Shown here: positions 8,258-16,339 of the stretch, one piece after another
How the letters are laid out: each line of letters opens with the position of its first letter
Numbering within the stretch: position 1 is the stretch's first letter
NCBI RefSeq assembly: GCF_001570565.1
Contig: NZ_BBXE01000031.1
Location: 105,968-169,967 of the forward strand
DNA length: 64,000 nt
Direction: 5' to 3'
Origin: Herbidospora yilanensis
Lineage (GTDB): Bacteria > Actinomycetota > Actinomycetes > Streptosporangiales > Streptosporangiaceae
Made by a program: the position numbers and the translations under genes
Notes under the pieces: model-generated
Told to the model about the DNA's origin: nothing
What the model saw: only the letters and a program-made list of their open reading frames with translations
Databases searched by the model: none

Positions 8258-9727
8258 GTGCAGATAAGTGAGCTGCTGGCCCACGAGACGCTACGGCTCA
8301 TCCTGCTGGCCGGAGAGCCGGTCGGCGAGATCACTGGCGTCGTGGTGACCGACCTGCCCCGGCCGGGCCGCTATCTGAGCGGCGGAGAACTGGTGCTCAC
8401 CGGCATGATGTGGCGCCACCGGCCGTCCGACTCCGAGATCTTCGTCGACCATCTCGTCCAGGCCGGCGTCACCGCCCTCGCCGCCGGAGACGCCCGGCTG
8501 GGTCACGTGCCCGACGACCTCGTGGACGCCTGCCGCGAGCGCGGCCTGGCCCTGATCGAGGTGCCGATCGAGGTGTCGTTCGGCGCGGTCATCGACGTGG
8601 TCGACCGCCGCATGGCCGGGGAACAGCGCCTGGCCCTCGGCCGCCACCGCCGCATCTTCGCCGCCGTCGCCGAGGGCGCCGGGCTCCCGGAGTTGTTCCG
8701 GATGGCCCACGACGAACTGGGCGTCACCGGCGGCGTCGTCTCGGCGGCCGGGCGCGTGATCGCCGGGGAGGTCCCCGACGCCTCCCGGATGGCCGCCGAG
8801 TTCCTCCGCGCCGTCCGCCTCCCGCACGTCACCGCCGACCCCCGCACGATCTTCACCGTCGACCGCAGCCCCCGCGTGGCCGGCTGGGCGCTGGTCCTGG
8901 ACGGCGACGTCAACCCCGAGATCGGCTACGAGCTGGCCGCGTGCGTGGCCCTCGAACGCACTCGCACGGAAGAGGGCCGCCGCGTCGAACGGCGGCTGCT
9001 GGAACAGCTCATCGGCCTGGCCGGCAGCGCCGACCTCCCGGAGTTGTCGGCCCGGATGAGAACCTGCGGCCTCGACGTGGCGGCCCCGTTCGCGGTCGTC
9101 GCCTGCACGGCCCTGCGCGCCGGCGCCTCGGACGGCCCGGACGCCGCGACCCTGGGCGGGCTGGTCCTGGAGGAGATGCTCGACCGGTCGGTCGTCGCGG
9201 TGGCCGCCGCCGACGCCGGGCTGGCGCTGGTGCCGCTGCCTGACTCCGTCGACGACCTGACCGGCCGGTTGAGGGCACGGCTTTCGATATCGGCCGCCCC
9301 CGGGGTCCGGCTTTCGATCGGCGTCAGCGCCGCGCTGACCGGTCCGGCGGCGATCCGGGGCGGGATCGAGGAGGCCGGGTACGCCCGCCGCATGGCCGAG
9401 GCCCGCGACGGCGGCCTGGTGACCAGCGACGAGATCTACACCCACGCATTGTTGCTGGCTACGGTGCCCGACGACATCCGGCGGGGGTTCGCTTCACGGC
9501 TGCTCGACCCGCTGTTCGGGTATGACCGCAGGCACCAGGCCGATCTGGTGCGGACCCTGTCGACGTTTCTCGACTGTGCAGGATCGTGGAACGTCTGCGC
9601 GGAACGGTTGCACGTGCACGTGAACACGGTTCGTTATCGCATCAGGCGGGTGGAGGAACTGACCGGCCGGAATCTGACGACAATGGCCGACCGGGTGGAT
9701 TTGTATTTGGCCCTGCGCGCATCCTGA
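8258..9727 (+). CDS. PucR family transcriptional regulator
   Basis: 489-aa regulator. Residues ~1-125 form the PucR N-terminal domain (ISELLAHETLRLILLAG, VVTDLPRPGRYLSGGELVLT); the middle resembles the degenerate GGDEF-like region of CdaR proteins; residues ~430-485 are the C-terminal HTH (FLDCAGSWNVCAERLHVH, NTVRYRIRRVEELTG). Family members control purine catabolism and other nitrogen pathways. The GTG at 8258 has AAGGTGG 5 nt upstream; GTG at 8249 is an alternative. It is divergent from the molybdenum hydroxylase subunit with ~108 nt between, so it probably regulates that gene; the effector is unknown. Confidence 0.88.
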   Translation: MQISELLAHETLRLILLAGEPVGEITGVVVTDLPRPGRYLSGGELVLTGMMWRHRPSDSEIFVDHLVQAGVTALAAGDARLGHVPDDLVDACRERGLALIEVPIEVSFGAVIDVVDRRMAGEQRLALGRHRRIFAAVAEGAGLPELFRMAHDELGVTGGVVSAAGRVIAGEVPDASRMAAEFLRAVRLPHVTADPRTIFTVDRSPRVAGWALVLDGDVNPEIGYELAACVALERTRTEEGRRVERRLLEQLIGLAGSADLPELSARMRTCGLDVAAPFAVVACTALRAGASDGPDAATLGGLVLEEMLDRSVVAVAAADAGLALVPLPDSVDDLTGRLRARLSISAAPGVRLSIGVSAALTGPAAIRGGIEEAGYARRMAEARDGGLVTSDEIYTHALLLATVPDDIRRGFASRLLDPLFGYDRRHQADLVRTLSTFLDCAGSWNVCAERLHVHVNTVRYRIRRVEELTGRNLTTMADRVDLYLALRAS

Positions 9728-10357
9728 CCCGATCGCCATTTCGAGTCCCGAGGGCTGGAATTCCCGGTGCCGAGGAACTCGGGCTCGATGACACAATCGC
9801 CGTGCGCCACTGCTGAAAAGGTCGCCGGCGCACCTGAGTTCCGGCCACTCGGCGAAATCGCCGGGACCGGCGAACCGGCCTTTCCGGGCCGATTTCCCGC
9901 TGATATCGGTTCTCAATGCCGGGCGCCGCCAAGCGAATGCATTCCCCTTTTCGGCGGGCCGCGCGATCGGGATCGGGACAGAACGGTCTTCGGGGGAGGT
10001 TCTTCGCGACGGGGCGGCCACTTTCATCTGCACGTGCATCTGCCGTCACACCGGTCACTGATCCTGGTGCTGAGTCGCCCGACTGCGACCCGAGTAATTG
10101 AGGTGGCTTCAGCGGCCGGACCCTCCCGTAGTTGCCGGGACTCTGGTCTTCCGTAGATCACCTAACGTGACAATGAGGAGACGTTCGGTGAAAACGGCAG
10201 GTCAAACATAAAGAATCGCGGCACTGGCCAGTGCCGCGATTCCGAGTTCCTGCTGTGGCCGGGGGATCCGCTCCCGGTGCCTGGGGGCGGGTGGGGGAGG
10301 CTCACATGGGGTTCACGCTAGGGAATTTCCCTTGACTTTCCTGACTCACGTAACGAG
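9728..10357. other. 630-nt non-coding gap
   Basis: I see no convincing protein gene between the PucR regulator and the small minus-strand ORF. ORFs in both directions here lack family motifs and the third-position bias of neighbours. A plus-strand mini-ORF near 10170-10211 is too short to support. The region holds the palindrome at 10213-10242, best read as terminator of the minus-strand peptide gene. The base composition is less GC-biased than the flanks. Confidence 0.5.
10213..10242 (-). terminator. Intrinsic terminator downstream of small peptide gene
   Basis: Perfect 30-bp palindrome whose left half is GAATCGCGGCACTGG. Read on the minus strand it is followed by CTTTATGTTTG, a T-rich run, whereas on the plus strand no T-run follows. 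It therefore looks like a Rho-independent terminator for leftward transcription and lies ~115 nt past the stop of the 10358-10486 ORF, with no other leftward gene to serve. Confidence 0.6.
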
Positions 10358-10486
10358 TCAGCAGCATTCCAGGCTGTAAGGGCGCAAGGGGGACGAAGCG
10401 GCGCTGGCGGCCGTAGCATTGATCCCTGCGGCGGTGGTAACCGCAACTAGGGTCGTAAGAGCAAGCATGATCAGGCGGCGTCGCAC
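10358..10486 (-). CDS. Small secreted peptide candidate, possible signal for the divergent XRE-TPR regulator
   Basis: 42-codon ORF not in any family I recognise. Start GTG at 10486 has GGGAG 7 nt upstream. The product opens with a basic VRRR, has a hydrophobic core LIMLALTTLVAVTTAAG, then small residues ATAASAA typical of a signal-peptidase site, and ends with a short tail SSPLRPYSLECC. The layout (signal sequence plus a tail of about a dozen residues, divergent from an HTH-TPR regulator 52 nt away) resembles propeptide/receptor pairs of the RRNPP type in Firmicutes. A leftward terminator follows. Codons are less G/C-biased than neighbours, as expected for a tiny gene. Whether it is translated, exported or processed is inference. 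Confidence 0.5.
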   Translation of the reverse strand: MRRRLIMLALTTLVAVTTAAGINATAASAASSPLRPYSLECC

Positions 10487-10538
10487 GGTGGGGCTCCCGT
10501 CGGGTCTAGAGGTTCTTGCATTTTTCCAGGGGGTGCTG

Positions 10539-11831
10539 GTGACCGGTCAAGATCTAGTGGGTCAGCGCATCAAGACCATCCGCCGACAGCGGGGGCTCTC
10601 TCAAGCGCAACTCGCACATCCTGAGCTGTCCGACAGCTATGTTTCCCTAATTGAGAGCGGTAAGCGTACCCCTACTCCGGCAGTTCTGGAGCTCCTGGCT
10701 CAAAAACTCGACTGCTCTCTCACTTATCTCGTCAACGGCGTCACCGCCGAACAGATGGAAGAGATCGAGGTCGGCCTGCGATTCGCGCGGCTGGCGCTGG
10801 AGAACGGCGAGGCCCAGGAGGCGCGCCGCCGCTACACCGAACTCCTCACCGACACCAGCCTCACCGGTCTGGCCCAGCTCCGCCAGGAGGCCGAATACGG
10901 CTGCGCCCTGGCGACCGAGGCGTGCGGCGATCGGGCCGAGGCGATCCGGCTCCTCAAGGGGCTGCGCGCCGACATCGAGCGGCCGATGACCGTCGAGTGG
11001 CAGGTGGCCGTCGCGGTCGCGCTCTGCCGCTGCTACCGAGACGAGGGCGAACTCGGCGAGGCCGTGCGGGTCGGCGAGGCGCTGCTCGGCGGCAACTCTC
11101 GCCCCGCCTGGACCGACGCCCTCATCGAGCTCGGCTCGACCCTGCTCTCGGTCTACCGCACCCGCGGCGACCTGCTGCGCGCCCGCCACTTCGCCTCCGA
11201 GTTGTTGTCGGCCGCCGAGCTGCTGGGCACCCCCCGCGCCCTCGTCGCCGCTTCGTGGAACGCGGCGTTCGTCGCCCAGGAGACCGGCCGGGGCGAAGAG
11301 GGCATGAGCCTGCTGGAGCGGGCCATGGCCATCCAGTCCGAGAACGGCGGCGACCCCCGCAACCTGGCCCGCCTCCGGGTGGCCTACGCGACCATGATCG
11401 TCCGCACCCGCGCCACCGACGTCGAGGCGGGCCGCGACCTGCTGCTGCGCGCTCTGCGCGAGCTCGGCGAGTCGTCGGCCTCGGTGCTCGACAAGGCCCG
11501 CTGCAACATCGAACTGGCCCGCGCGGAGCTGGCCCTGGGCCACCCGCGCGAGGCCGTCCAGTACGCCCGCGTCGCCGACGAGTCGCTGCGCGAGTCCCGT
11601 GGGGAACACTGGGCCGACGCCAACCTCGTCCAGGGCCAGGCCCTCCTGCTCCTCCACGAAGACGAGGAGGCCGCGGTGGCCCTGGGCAACGCCAACGAGT
11701 CGTTCGACCCGGCCCCGATGCGCCGCCGGGCGCAGAGCTGGATGACCGTGGCCGAGGCCTACGACCGCCTCCACGACCACGACCAGAGCATCCTCGCCGC
11801 CCAGAAGGCCCTGGCCTGCGTCGGCCTGTGA
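10539..11831 (+). CDS. XRE family HTH regulator with TPR-like C-terminal domain
   Basis: 430 aa. Residues ~8-62 are a Cro/CI helix-turn-helix (IKTIRRQRGLSQAQLAHPEL then YVSLIESGKRTPTPAVLELL); residues ~75-430 are a chain of helix pairs with TPR character (LRFARLALENGEAQEARRRY, CRCYRDEGELGEAVRVGEAL, IELARAELALGHPREAVQYA, YDRLHDHDQSILAAQKAL). This is the architecture of peptide-binding RRNPP regulators and of many uncharacterised actinobacterial regulators. GTG at 10539 has AGGGGG 5 nt upstream; the in-frame ATG at 10419 would add 40 residues that overlap the divergent peptide ORF. The HTH-coding part (to ~10740) uses visibly more A/T third positions than the TPR part. Ligand unknown; the divergent small peptide is the obvious candidate. 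Confidence 0.85.
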   Translation: MTGQDLVGQRIKTIRRQRGLSQAQLAHPELSDSYVSLIESGKRTPTPAVLELLAQKLDCSLTYLVNGVTAEQMEEIEVGLRFARLALENGEAQEARRRYTELLTDTSLTGLAQLRQEAEYGCALATEACGDRAEAIRLLKGLRADIERPMTVEWQVAVAVALCRCYRDEGELGEAVRVGEALLGGNSRPAWTDALIELGSTLLSVYRTRGDLLRARHFASELLSAAELLGTPRALVAASWNAAFVAQETGRGEEGMSLLERAMAIQSENGGDPRNLARLRVAYATMIVRTRATDVEAGRDLLLRALRELGESSASVLDKARCNIELARAELALGHPREAVQYARVADESLRESRGEHWADANLVQGQALLLLHEDEEAAVALGNANESFDPAPMRRRAQSWMTVAEAYDRLHDHDQSILAAQKALACVGL

Positions 11832-11914
11832 CCGTGGCGGGGGCGGTGGTCCCCGTGGCCCGGCGACGGGCTCACGGTGAGACCACCGCCCCGCGTCGGT
11901 AGCCTTAGGGCGCC

Positions 11915-12472
11915 ATGAAGAGTTCACCGATCGTCGCCGTTCTGGCCGTCGTCGCGGCCCTTCTGCTTCCCTCCGCGCCGGCCGCCGCCCACACGTCCCT
12001 GCGGAGCAGCGACCCCGCCGAGAACGCGCAGGTCGCCGCGTTGCCCAAGGTGACGCTCGAGTTCAGCGAGTCGGTGCGGTTCCCCGCCGTCGTGTTGACC
12101 GGGCCCGACGGCGAGCGTTACGAGAACGGGAAGCCCCGGGTCGACGGGCGCAAGGTCGTCCAGGACGTCGGTCCTCCCTCGGCGCTGCCGTCGGGGACCT
12201 ACACGATCGCCTATCGCGTCGTCTCCCGTGACGGGCACCCCGTCGAGGGGGAGATCCCGTTCACCTACGCGCCGGAGCCGTCCGGCGGCCTGAGCCCGTC
12301 GGAACCGGGTCAGCCGGTGGTGCAGGCCGCCGCCGCGCCCACGCCGAGCGCCACCGGGAACACCGTCGCGCCCGAGGAGAGCAGGCAGATCCCCGCCTGG
12401 ATCTGGATCGTGGTCTTCGGGATCGCCGGGATCGGGATCGGCATGGCGTTCAGCATGCGTAAGAAGCCATGA
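11915..12472 (+). CDS. copC: CopC domain copper-binding protein, membrane-anchored
   Basis: 185 aa. Signal peptide residues 1-25, with predicted cleavage before H26 so that the mature protein begins HTSLRSSDPAEN, the N-terminal His being a copper ligand in CopC proteins. The beta-barrel CopC domain runs ~26-123 and includes VSRDGHPVEGEIPFTY with the second conserved His. A Pro/Ala linker leads to a C-terminal transmembrane helix at ~160-180 (IPAWIWIVVFGIAG). It would bind copper outside the membrane and pass it to the CopD-CtaG protein encoded immediately downstream with ATGA overlap. Confidence 0.9.
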   Translation: MKSSPIVAVLAVVAALLLPSAPAAAHTSLRSSDPAENAQVAALPKVTLEFSESVRFPAVVLTGPDGERYENGKPRVDGRKVVQDVGPPSALPSGTYTIAYRVVSRDGHPVEGEIPFTYAPEPSGGLSPSEPGQPVVQAAAAPTPSATGNTVAPEESRQIPAWIWIVVFGIAGIGIGMAFSMRKKP

Positions 12473-14499
12473 TGGCCGGAATGTCCGATGGGAAGGCCGC
12501 CCGGATGAACCGTACGGTCCGGCTCGCGATCGCGGGCGGGTGTGCCGCCGCCGGGGCGCTGGCGGTCGGCATGGTGGCGGGGGGCGCGGCCACGCCGCGG
12601 GTCATCCCGGGGCTGCCCGACGAGGGCACGCTCACCCGGTGGATGGTCCCGGTCTCCAAGCTCGGCATGGACGTCGCCGGCCTGGTCACCGTCGGGCTCC
12701 TCCTCATGGCCGCCGCGCTGCTGCCCTCCGACAAGGGGTTGCTCGGCAAGACCGCCCTCGGCTACGCCAAGGCGGCGAGCTGGTCGGCCCTGGCCTGGGG
12801 CGGGGCGGCGGCGCTCAACCTGGTCTTCGGCTTGTCGCAGTCGCTCGGCCAGCCGGTCGGCGTCGTGCTCGACGGCAATCAGCTGACCAGCTACGCCGGG
12901 CAGACCCCGCAGGGCATCGCCCTCACCCTGGTCGTGCTCTTCTCGGTCTCGATCGCGCTGTTCGCGCGGGGGGCGATCACGGTCGGCGCGGCCGGCGGGC
13001 TGCTGGTGTTCTCGCTGGCCACGCTGCTGCCGCCGGCGCTGACCGGACACTCCTCCAGCGCGCCCAACCACGGGCTGGCGACCACGTCGGTCGCCTTCCA
13101 CCTGGTGTTCCTGGCCCTGTGGGTCGGCGGGCTCGGGCTGCTCTGCTACCACGCCCTGCGCGGCCATGACCGGCTCCCGCTGGCCGCCGACCGGTTCTCC
13201 CGCATGGCGTTCTGGTGTTTCGTCGGGGTCGGCCTGTCGGGGCTGGCGTCGGTCGCGGCCCGGCTCGCGTCGGTGTCGGCGCTGTTCACCTCCGCGTACG
13301 GCGTGATCCTGCTCCTCAAGATCGTCTTGTATGCCGTGCTGGGCGGCGTCGGCTGGTGGCACCGCAAGCGCACGCTGCCCGAGCTGGCCGCCGGCCGGCC
13401 GATGGCGTTCGTCAAGCTGGTGCTGGGCGAGATCATGCTGATGTCCGGCGTCGTCGGCATCGCCGTGGCGCTCGCGCAGACCGCGCCGCCGCCCGTCGAC
13501 ACGCTGCCCACCGACCGGGCGTTCGACCTGCTCGGCTACGTCATGCCGCCGGAGATCTCGGTCACGAACCTGCTCACGCTCTGGTGGTTCGACCTCTTCT
13601 TCGCCGTGATCGCGGCGGTCCTCGGGGGCCTGTACGCCGCCGGGGTCGTCCGGCTCGTCCGCCGCGGCGACAAGTGGCCCGTCGGGCGGTCGATCGCGTG
13701 GGGCCTGGCCATTGTGATCCTCGTGCTGACCACCCAGAGCGGCGTGGCCCGCTACGCACCGGTGTTGTTCAGCGTGCACATGACCGAGCACATGATCCTC
13801 TCGATGCTGGTGCCGATCTTCCTGGTGCTCGGCGCGCCGGTCACGCTGGCGCTGCGGGCGCTGAAGCCGGCCGCGCGGCGGGGCGACCGGGGGCCGCGTG
13901 AGTGGATCACCGTCGTCCTGCACAGCCGGGTCGCCAAGTTCGTCGCCCACCCGGCCATCGCGACCGCCCTGTTCGTCGTGTCGACGTACGCGCTCTATTT
14001 CACGCCGCTGTTCGAGTCGGCCATGGAGGAGCATCTCGGGCACATCTCCATGTCGTTGCACTTCCTGCTGGTCGGCACCCTGTTCTTCTGGGTGATCGTC
14101 GGGGTCGACCCGGCGCCGAACCAGCTTCCCTACTTCGGCCGCCTGCTGCTGCTGTTCGTCACGATGCCGTTCCACGCGTTCTTCGCGATGGCGATCATGA
14201 GCATGGGCAGCGTGCTGGCCGCCGACTGGTACGAACAACTGGGCCGGACCTGGGGCGCGTCGTCGTTGTCCGACCAGAACACCGGCGGCGCCATCGCCTG
14301 GGGCTTCGGGGAGATCCCGACGCTGATCGTGCTGATCGCGCTGGCCATCCAGTGGTGGCGGGCCGACGAGCGGGTCGCCCGGCGCCTCGACCGCAAGGCC
14401 GACCTGGTCGCGGCCCGCACGGGCGGCACCGGTGACACCGAGCTCGACGCCTACAACGACTATCTGGCAAAGCTCAACAAGCGTGACCAAAAGCGGTAA
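12469..14499 (+). CDS. CopD domain / CtaG cytochrome c oxidase assembly fusion protein
   Basis: 676-aa polytopic membrane protein. The N-terminal half carries a CopD copper-export/import domain (ALTGHSSSAPNHGLATTSVA, HLVFLALWVGGLGLL with His residues in helices); the C-terminal half (from ~residue 355) is a caa3-type CtaG domain (WWFDLFFAVIAAVLGGLYAA, FSVHMTEHMILSMLVPIFLV, DWYEQLGR near the end). Such fusions are common in actinobacteria and are thought to deliver copper to cytochrome oxidase. ATG at 12469 overlaps the copC stop, so the pair is coupled; a later ATG at 12481 is possible. Confidence 0.9.
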   Translation: MMAGMSDGKAARMNRTVRLAIAGGCAAAGALAVGMVAGGAATPRVIPGLPDEGTLTRWMVPVSKLGMDVAGLVTVGLLLMAAALLPSDKGLLGKTALGYAKAASWSALAWGGAAALNLVFGLSQSLGQPVGVVLDGNQLTSYAGQTPQGIALTLVVLFSVSIALFARGAITVGAAGGLLVFSLATLLPPALTGHSSSAPNHGLATTSVAFHLVFLALWVGGLGLLCYHALRGHDRLPLAADRFSRMAFWCFVGVGLSGLASVAARLASVSALFTSAYGVILLLKIVLYAVLGGVGWWHRKRTLPELAAGRPMAFVKLVLGEIMLMSGVVGIAVALAQTAPPPVDTLPTDRAFDLLGYVMPPEISVTNLLTLWWFDLFFAVIAAVLGGLYAAGVVRLVRRGDKWPVGRSIAWGLAIVILVLTTQSGVARYAPVLFSVHMTEHMILSMLVPIFLVLGAPVTLALRALKPAARRGDRGPREWITVVLHSRVAKFVAHPAIATALFVVSTYALYFTPLFESAMEEHLGHISMSLHFLLVGTLFFWVIVGVDPAPNQLPYFGRLLLLFVTMPFHAFFAMAIMSMGSVLAADWYEQLGRTWGASSLSDQNTGGAIAWGFGEIPTLIVLIALAIQWWRADERVARRLDRKADLVAARTGGTGDTELDAYNDYLAKLNKRDQKR

Positions 14500-14602
14500 C
14501 GGGCATCATCTTCTGGGTTCGGCAAACCCTAAGCAAACGGCAACCGTTCCTTGAGCCTCACCCGTTAGCGTCGCCGGTGAAGATCAGGGGAGTTGGAGAG
14601 CT

Positions 14603-15022
14603 TTGTCCGAGGAACTGCGGCTGCGTGAGGGCGCCGGGCTCAAGCCCGCCCTAGAGGAATACCTGGGCGACTGGTCGGTCAGAACCGGCATCGCGGTCGA
14701 GACGTGGGCGCTGCCCGACGCGCCGCTGCCGTCCGCCGTCGCACGGGGCGTCTACGCCGTGGTCACCGAGGCGCTGGCGAACGTCGAACGCCACAGCGGG
14801 GCCCGCCACGTCGCCATCGCCGTCACGGTCGGCGACACGGGCCTGCGCATGACCGTCAGCGACGAGGGCGTCGGCTTCTCCGAAGGCACCACCGGCCGGG
14901 GGCTGGCCGCGATGAAGGCCGGCTTCGTCGAGATCGGCGGCACCCTGTCGATCAACAGCGTGCTGGGCTCCGGCACGACGCTCAGCGGCGTCGTGCCGAA
15001 GCGGGCGCTCAGGGGAGCGTGA
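14603..15022 (+). CDS. Stand-alone histidine-kinase-like ATPase domain protein
   Basis: 139 aa consisting only of an HATPase_c fold as found in NarL-class sensor kinases: N-box [17 protein letters not shown] at ~53-69, G1 box SDEGVGF, G2 box GRGLAAMK, and a terminal [11 protein letters not shown] strand. There is no sensor, dimerisation helix or phospho-accepting His, so it cannot be a complete kinase; it may be a kinase fragment, an anti-sigma-like kinase, or act in trans. Start is TTG at 14603 after GTTGGAGAG. Upstream gene ends 103 nt before; its 3' end overlaps the convergent map gene by 14 nt. No response regulator is adjacent. Confidence 0.75.
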   Translation: MSEELRLREGAGLKPALEEYLGDWSVRTGIAVETWALPDAPLPSAVARGVYAVVTEALANVERHSGARHVAIAVTVGDTGLRMTVSDEGVGFSEGTTGRGLAAMKAGFVEIGGTLSINSVLGSGTTLSGVVPKRALRGA

Positions 15023-15857
15023 GGATCTCCACGCCCGAGTCGGTGACCAGCACCGTGTGCTCGAACTGGGCGGTGCGCTTGCGGTCTTTGGTCACGGCCG
15101 TCCAGCCGTCTGACCAGATCTCGTAGTCGATCGTGCCGAGCGTCAGCATCGGCTCGATCGTGAACGTCATGCCCGGCACGAGCGTCACCGCGAGCGACGG
15201 GTCGTCGTAGTGGGGGACGATCAGGCCGCTGTGGAACGACTCGGCGATGCCGTGGCCGGTGAAGTCGCGCACCACGCCGTAGCCGAACCTCTTCGCGTAG
15301 GCCTCGATGACCCGGCCGACGATGTTGAGCTGCCGGCCCGGGGCGACGGCCTTGATCGCGCGGCTGGTGGCCTCGCGGGTGCGCTCGACGAGCAGCCGCG
15401 ACTCCTCGTCGACGTCGCCGCACAGGAAGGTCGCGTCGGTGTCGCCGTGGACGCCGCCGACGAAGGCGGTGATGTCGACGTTGACGATGTCGCCGTCGTT
15501 GAGCTCGGTGTCGTCGGGGATGCCGTGGCAGATGACCTCGTTGATCGACGTGCAGAGCGACTTGGGGTAGCCGCGGTAGCCGAGCGTCGAGGGGTAGGCG
15601 CCGTGGTCGAGCAGGAACTCGTGGCCGATCCGGTCGAGCTCGTCGGTCGTCACACCCGGCGCGACGTGCCTGCCGACCTCTTCCAGGGCCTGGGCGGCGA
15701 TCCGCCCGGCGACCCGCATCTTCTCGATCGTCTCGGGGGTCTGCACGTCTGACGCGCCGCGTTTCGGCTCCTTCTTCCCCACGTATTCCGGACGCTCGAT
15801 GTGCGCGGGAACCTTGCGGGTGGGCGAGATCCGCCCGGGCCGGAGCAGTGTCGTCAT
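15009..15857 (-). CDS. map: Type I methionine aminopeptidase
   Basis: 282-aa pita-bread metalloprotease that removes N-terminal Met from nascent proteins. Metal ligands are visible: Asp in [11 protein letters not shown], Asp in HGDTDATF, His in [11 protein letters not shown], Glu in FTIEPML and Glu near the end in [10 protein letters not shown]; the substrate His is in [10 protein letters not shown]. The ~35-residue N-terminal extension ([20 protein letters not shown]) is the usual linker of actinobacterial MetAPs. ATG at 15857 begins MTTLLRPG; upstream codons belong to the shadow of the divergent gene. This is not the ribosomal-operon copy; actinomycetes often have two. Confidence 0.95.
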   Translation of the reverse strand: MTTLLRPGRISPTRKVPAHIERPEYVGKKEPKRGASDVQTPETIEKMRVAGRIAAQALEEVGRHVAPGVTTDELDRIGHEFLLDHGAYPSTLGYRGYPKSLCTSINEVICHGIPDDTELNDGDIVNVDITAFVGGVHGDTDATFLCGDVDEESRLLVERTREATSRAIKAVAPGRQLNIVGRVIEAYAKRFGYGVVRDFTGHGIAESFHSGLIVPHYDDPSLAVTLVPGMTFTIEPMLTLGTIDYEIWSDGWTAVTKDRKRTAQFEHTVLVTDSGVEILTLP

Positions 15858-15891
15858 GCGCGCAAGTCTATGTGCGCGCGGAAGGGGCAAG

Positions 15892-16089
15892 ATGGCCGTT
15901 GTGAGCGAGCGAAATGGACACTGGTGGTTCTGTCTCAAGCACATGCGCGTCGAGGGCGACCAGGGGTGCCCCAACAAGGACCGCATGGGGCCCTACGACA
16001 CCGAGGCCGAGGCGGCCAACGCGCTGGCGACGGCCTCGGCCCGCAACAAGGCGTGGAAGGACCAGGACAAGGACTGGGACGACGACTAG
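15892..16089 (+). CDS. Small conserved actinobacterial protein next to map
   Basis: 65-aa soluble protein: [20 protein letters not shown], then [20 protein letters not shown] and an acidic tail DKDWDDD. Two Cys and a His (FCLKH, GC) could form a metal-binding site, and the [13 protein letters not shown] segment resembles SPOR-type helix/strand motifs. I recall short proteins of this type encoded beside map in other actinobacteria; no function is known to me. ATG at 15892 has AAGGGG at 4 nt. Divergent from map with only 34 nt between starts, so the promoters must overlap coding sequence or transcripts be nearly leaderless. Confidence 0.75.
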   Translation: MAVVSERNGHWWFCLKHMRVEGDQGCPNKDRMGPYDTEAEAANALATASARNKAWKDQDKDWDDD

Positions 16090-16339
16090 ATCGGGAGCGC
16101 CAGGCCGGGATCGTTCTCGAAGCCGACTTTCCGTTACGGCTCCGCCGACCCCGACCCCGACCGCCGTCCGTCCGCGGCACCGCACCCGGCGCTCCCCGGC
16201 CGCGCCGCGTCGTCGCCGCGACGGCCGATCCCGCACGTGAACACGGGCCGGGAGCCCGGAGGTCGGGCGCTCCGCGCCCGAGATCTCGGCATGTCGCGCT
16301 CGGCCGGGGCGTTCGTGTGGGCGTACCGGGAATGGAAGT

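Noticed and set aside
9494..10058. Several minus- and plus-strand ORFs of 130-180 codons around the end of the PucR gene
   Set aside because: They overlap the HTH of PucR or a low-bias gap and show no motifs or ribosome sites.
10170..10211. Plus-strand mini-ORF after a GAGGAG-like sequence, just before the palindrome
   Set aside because: Only 7 to 12 codons depending on start, no hydrophobic or conserved features; the following palindrome has its T-run on the other strand.
12310..14490. Minus-strand open frame of ~726 codons opposite copC and copD-ctaG
   Set aside because: Rich in Arg/Gln/Asp/His, no domains, and fully antisense to membrane proteins with clear motifs.
16090..16339. Possible short gene or RNA between the small map-adjacent gene and the cyclase-family gene
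   Set aside because: Only a short CCGACC run and small GC hairpins are present; no ORF with codon bias.
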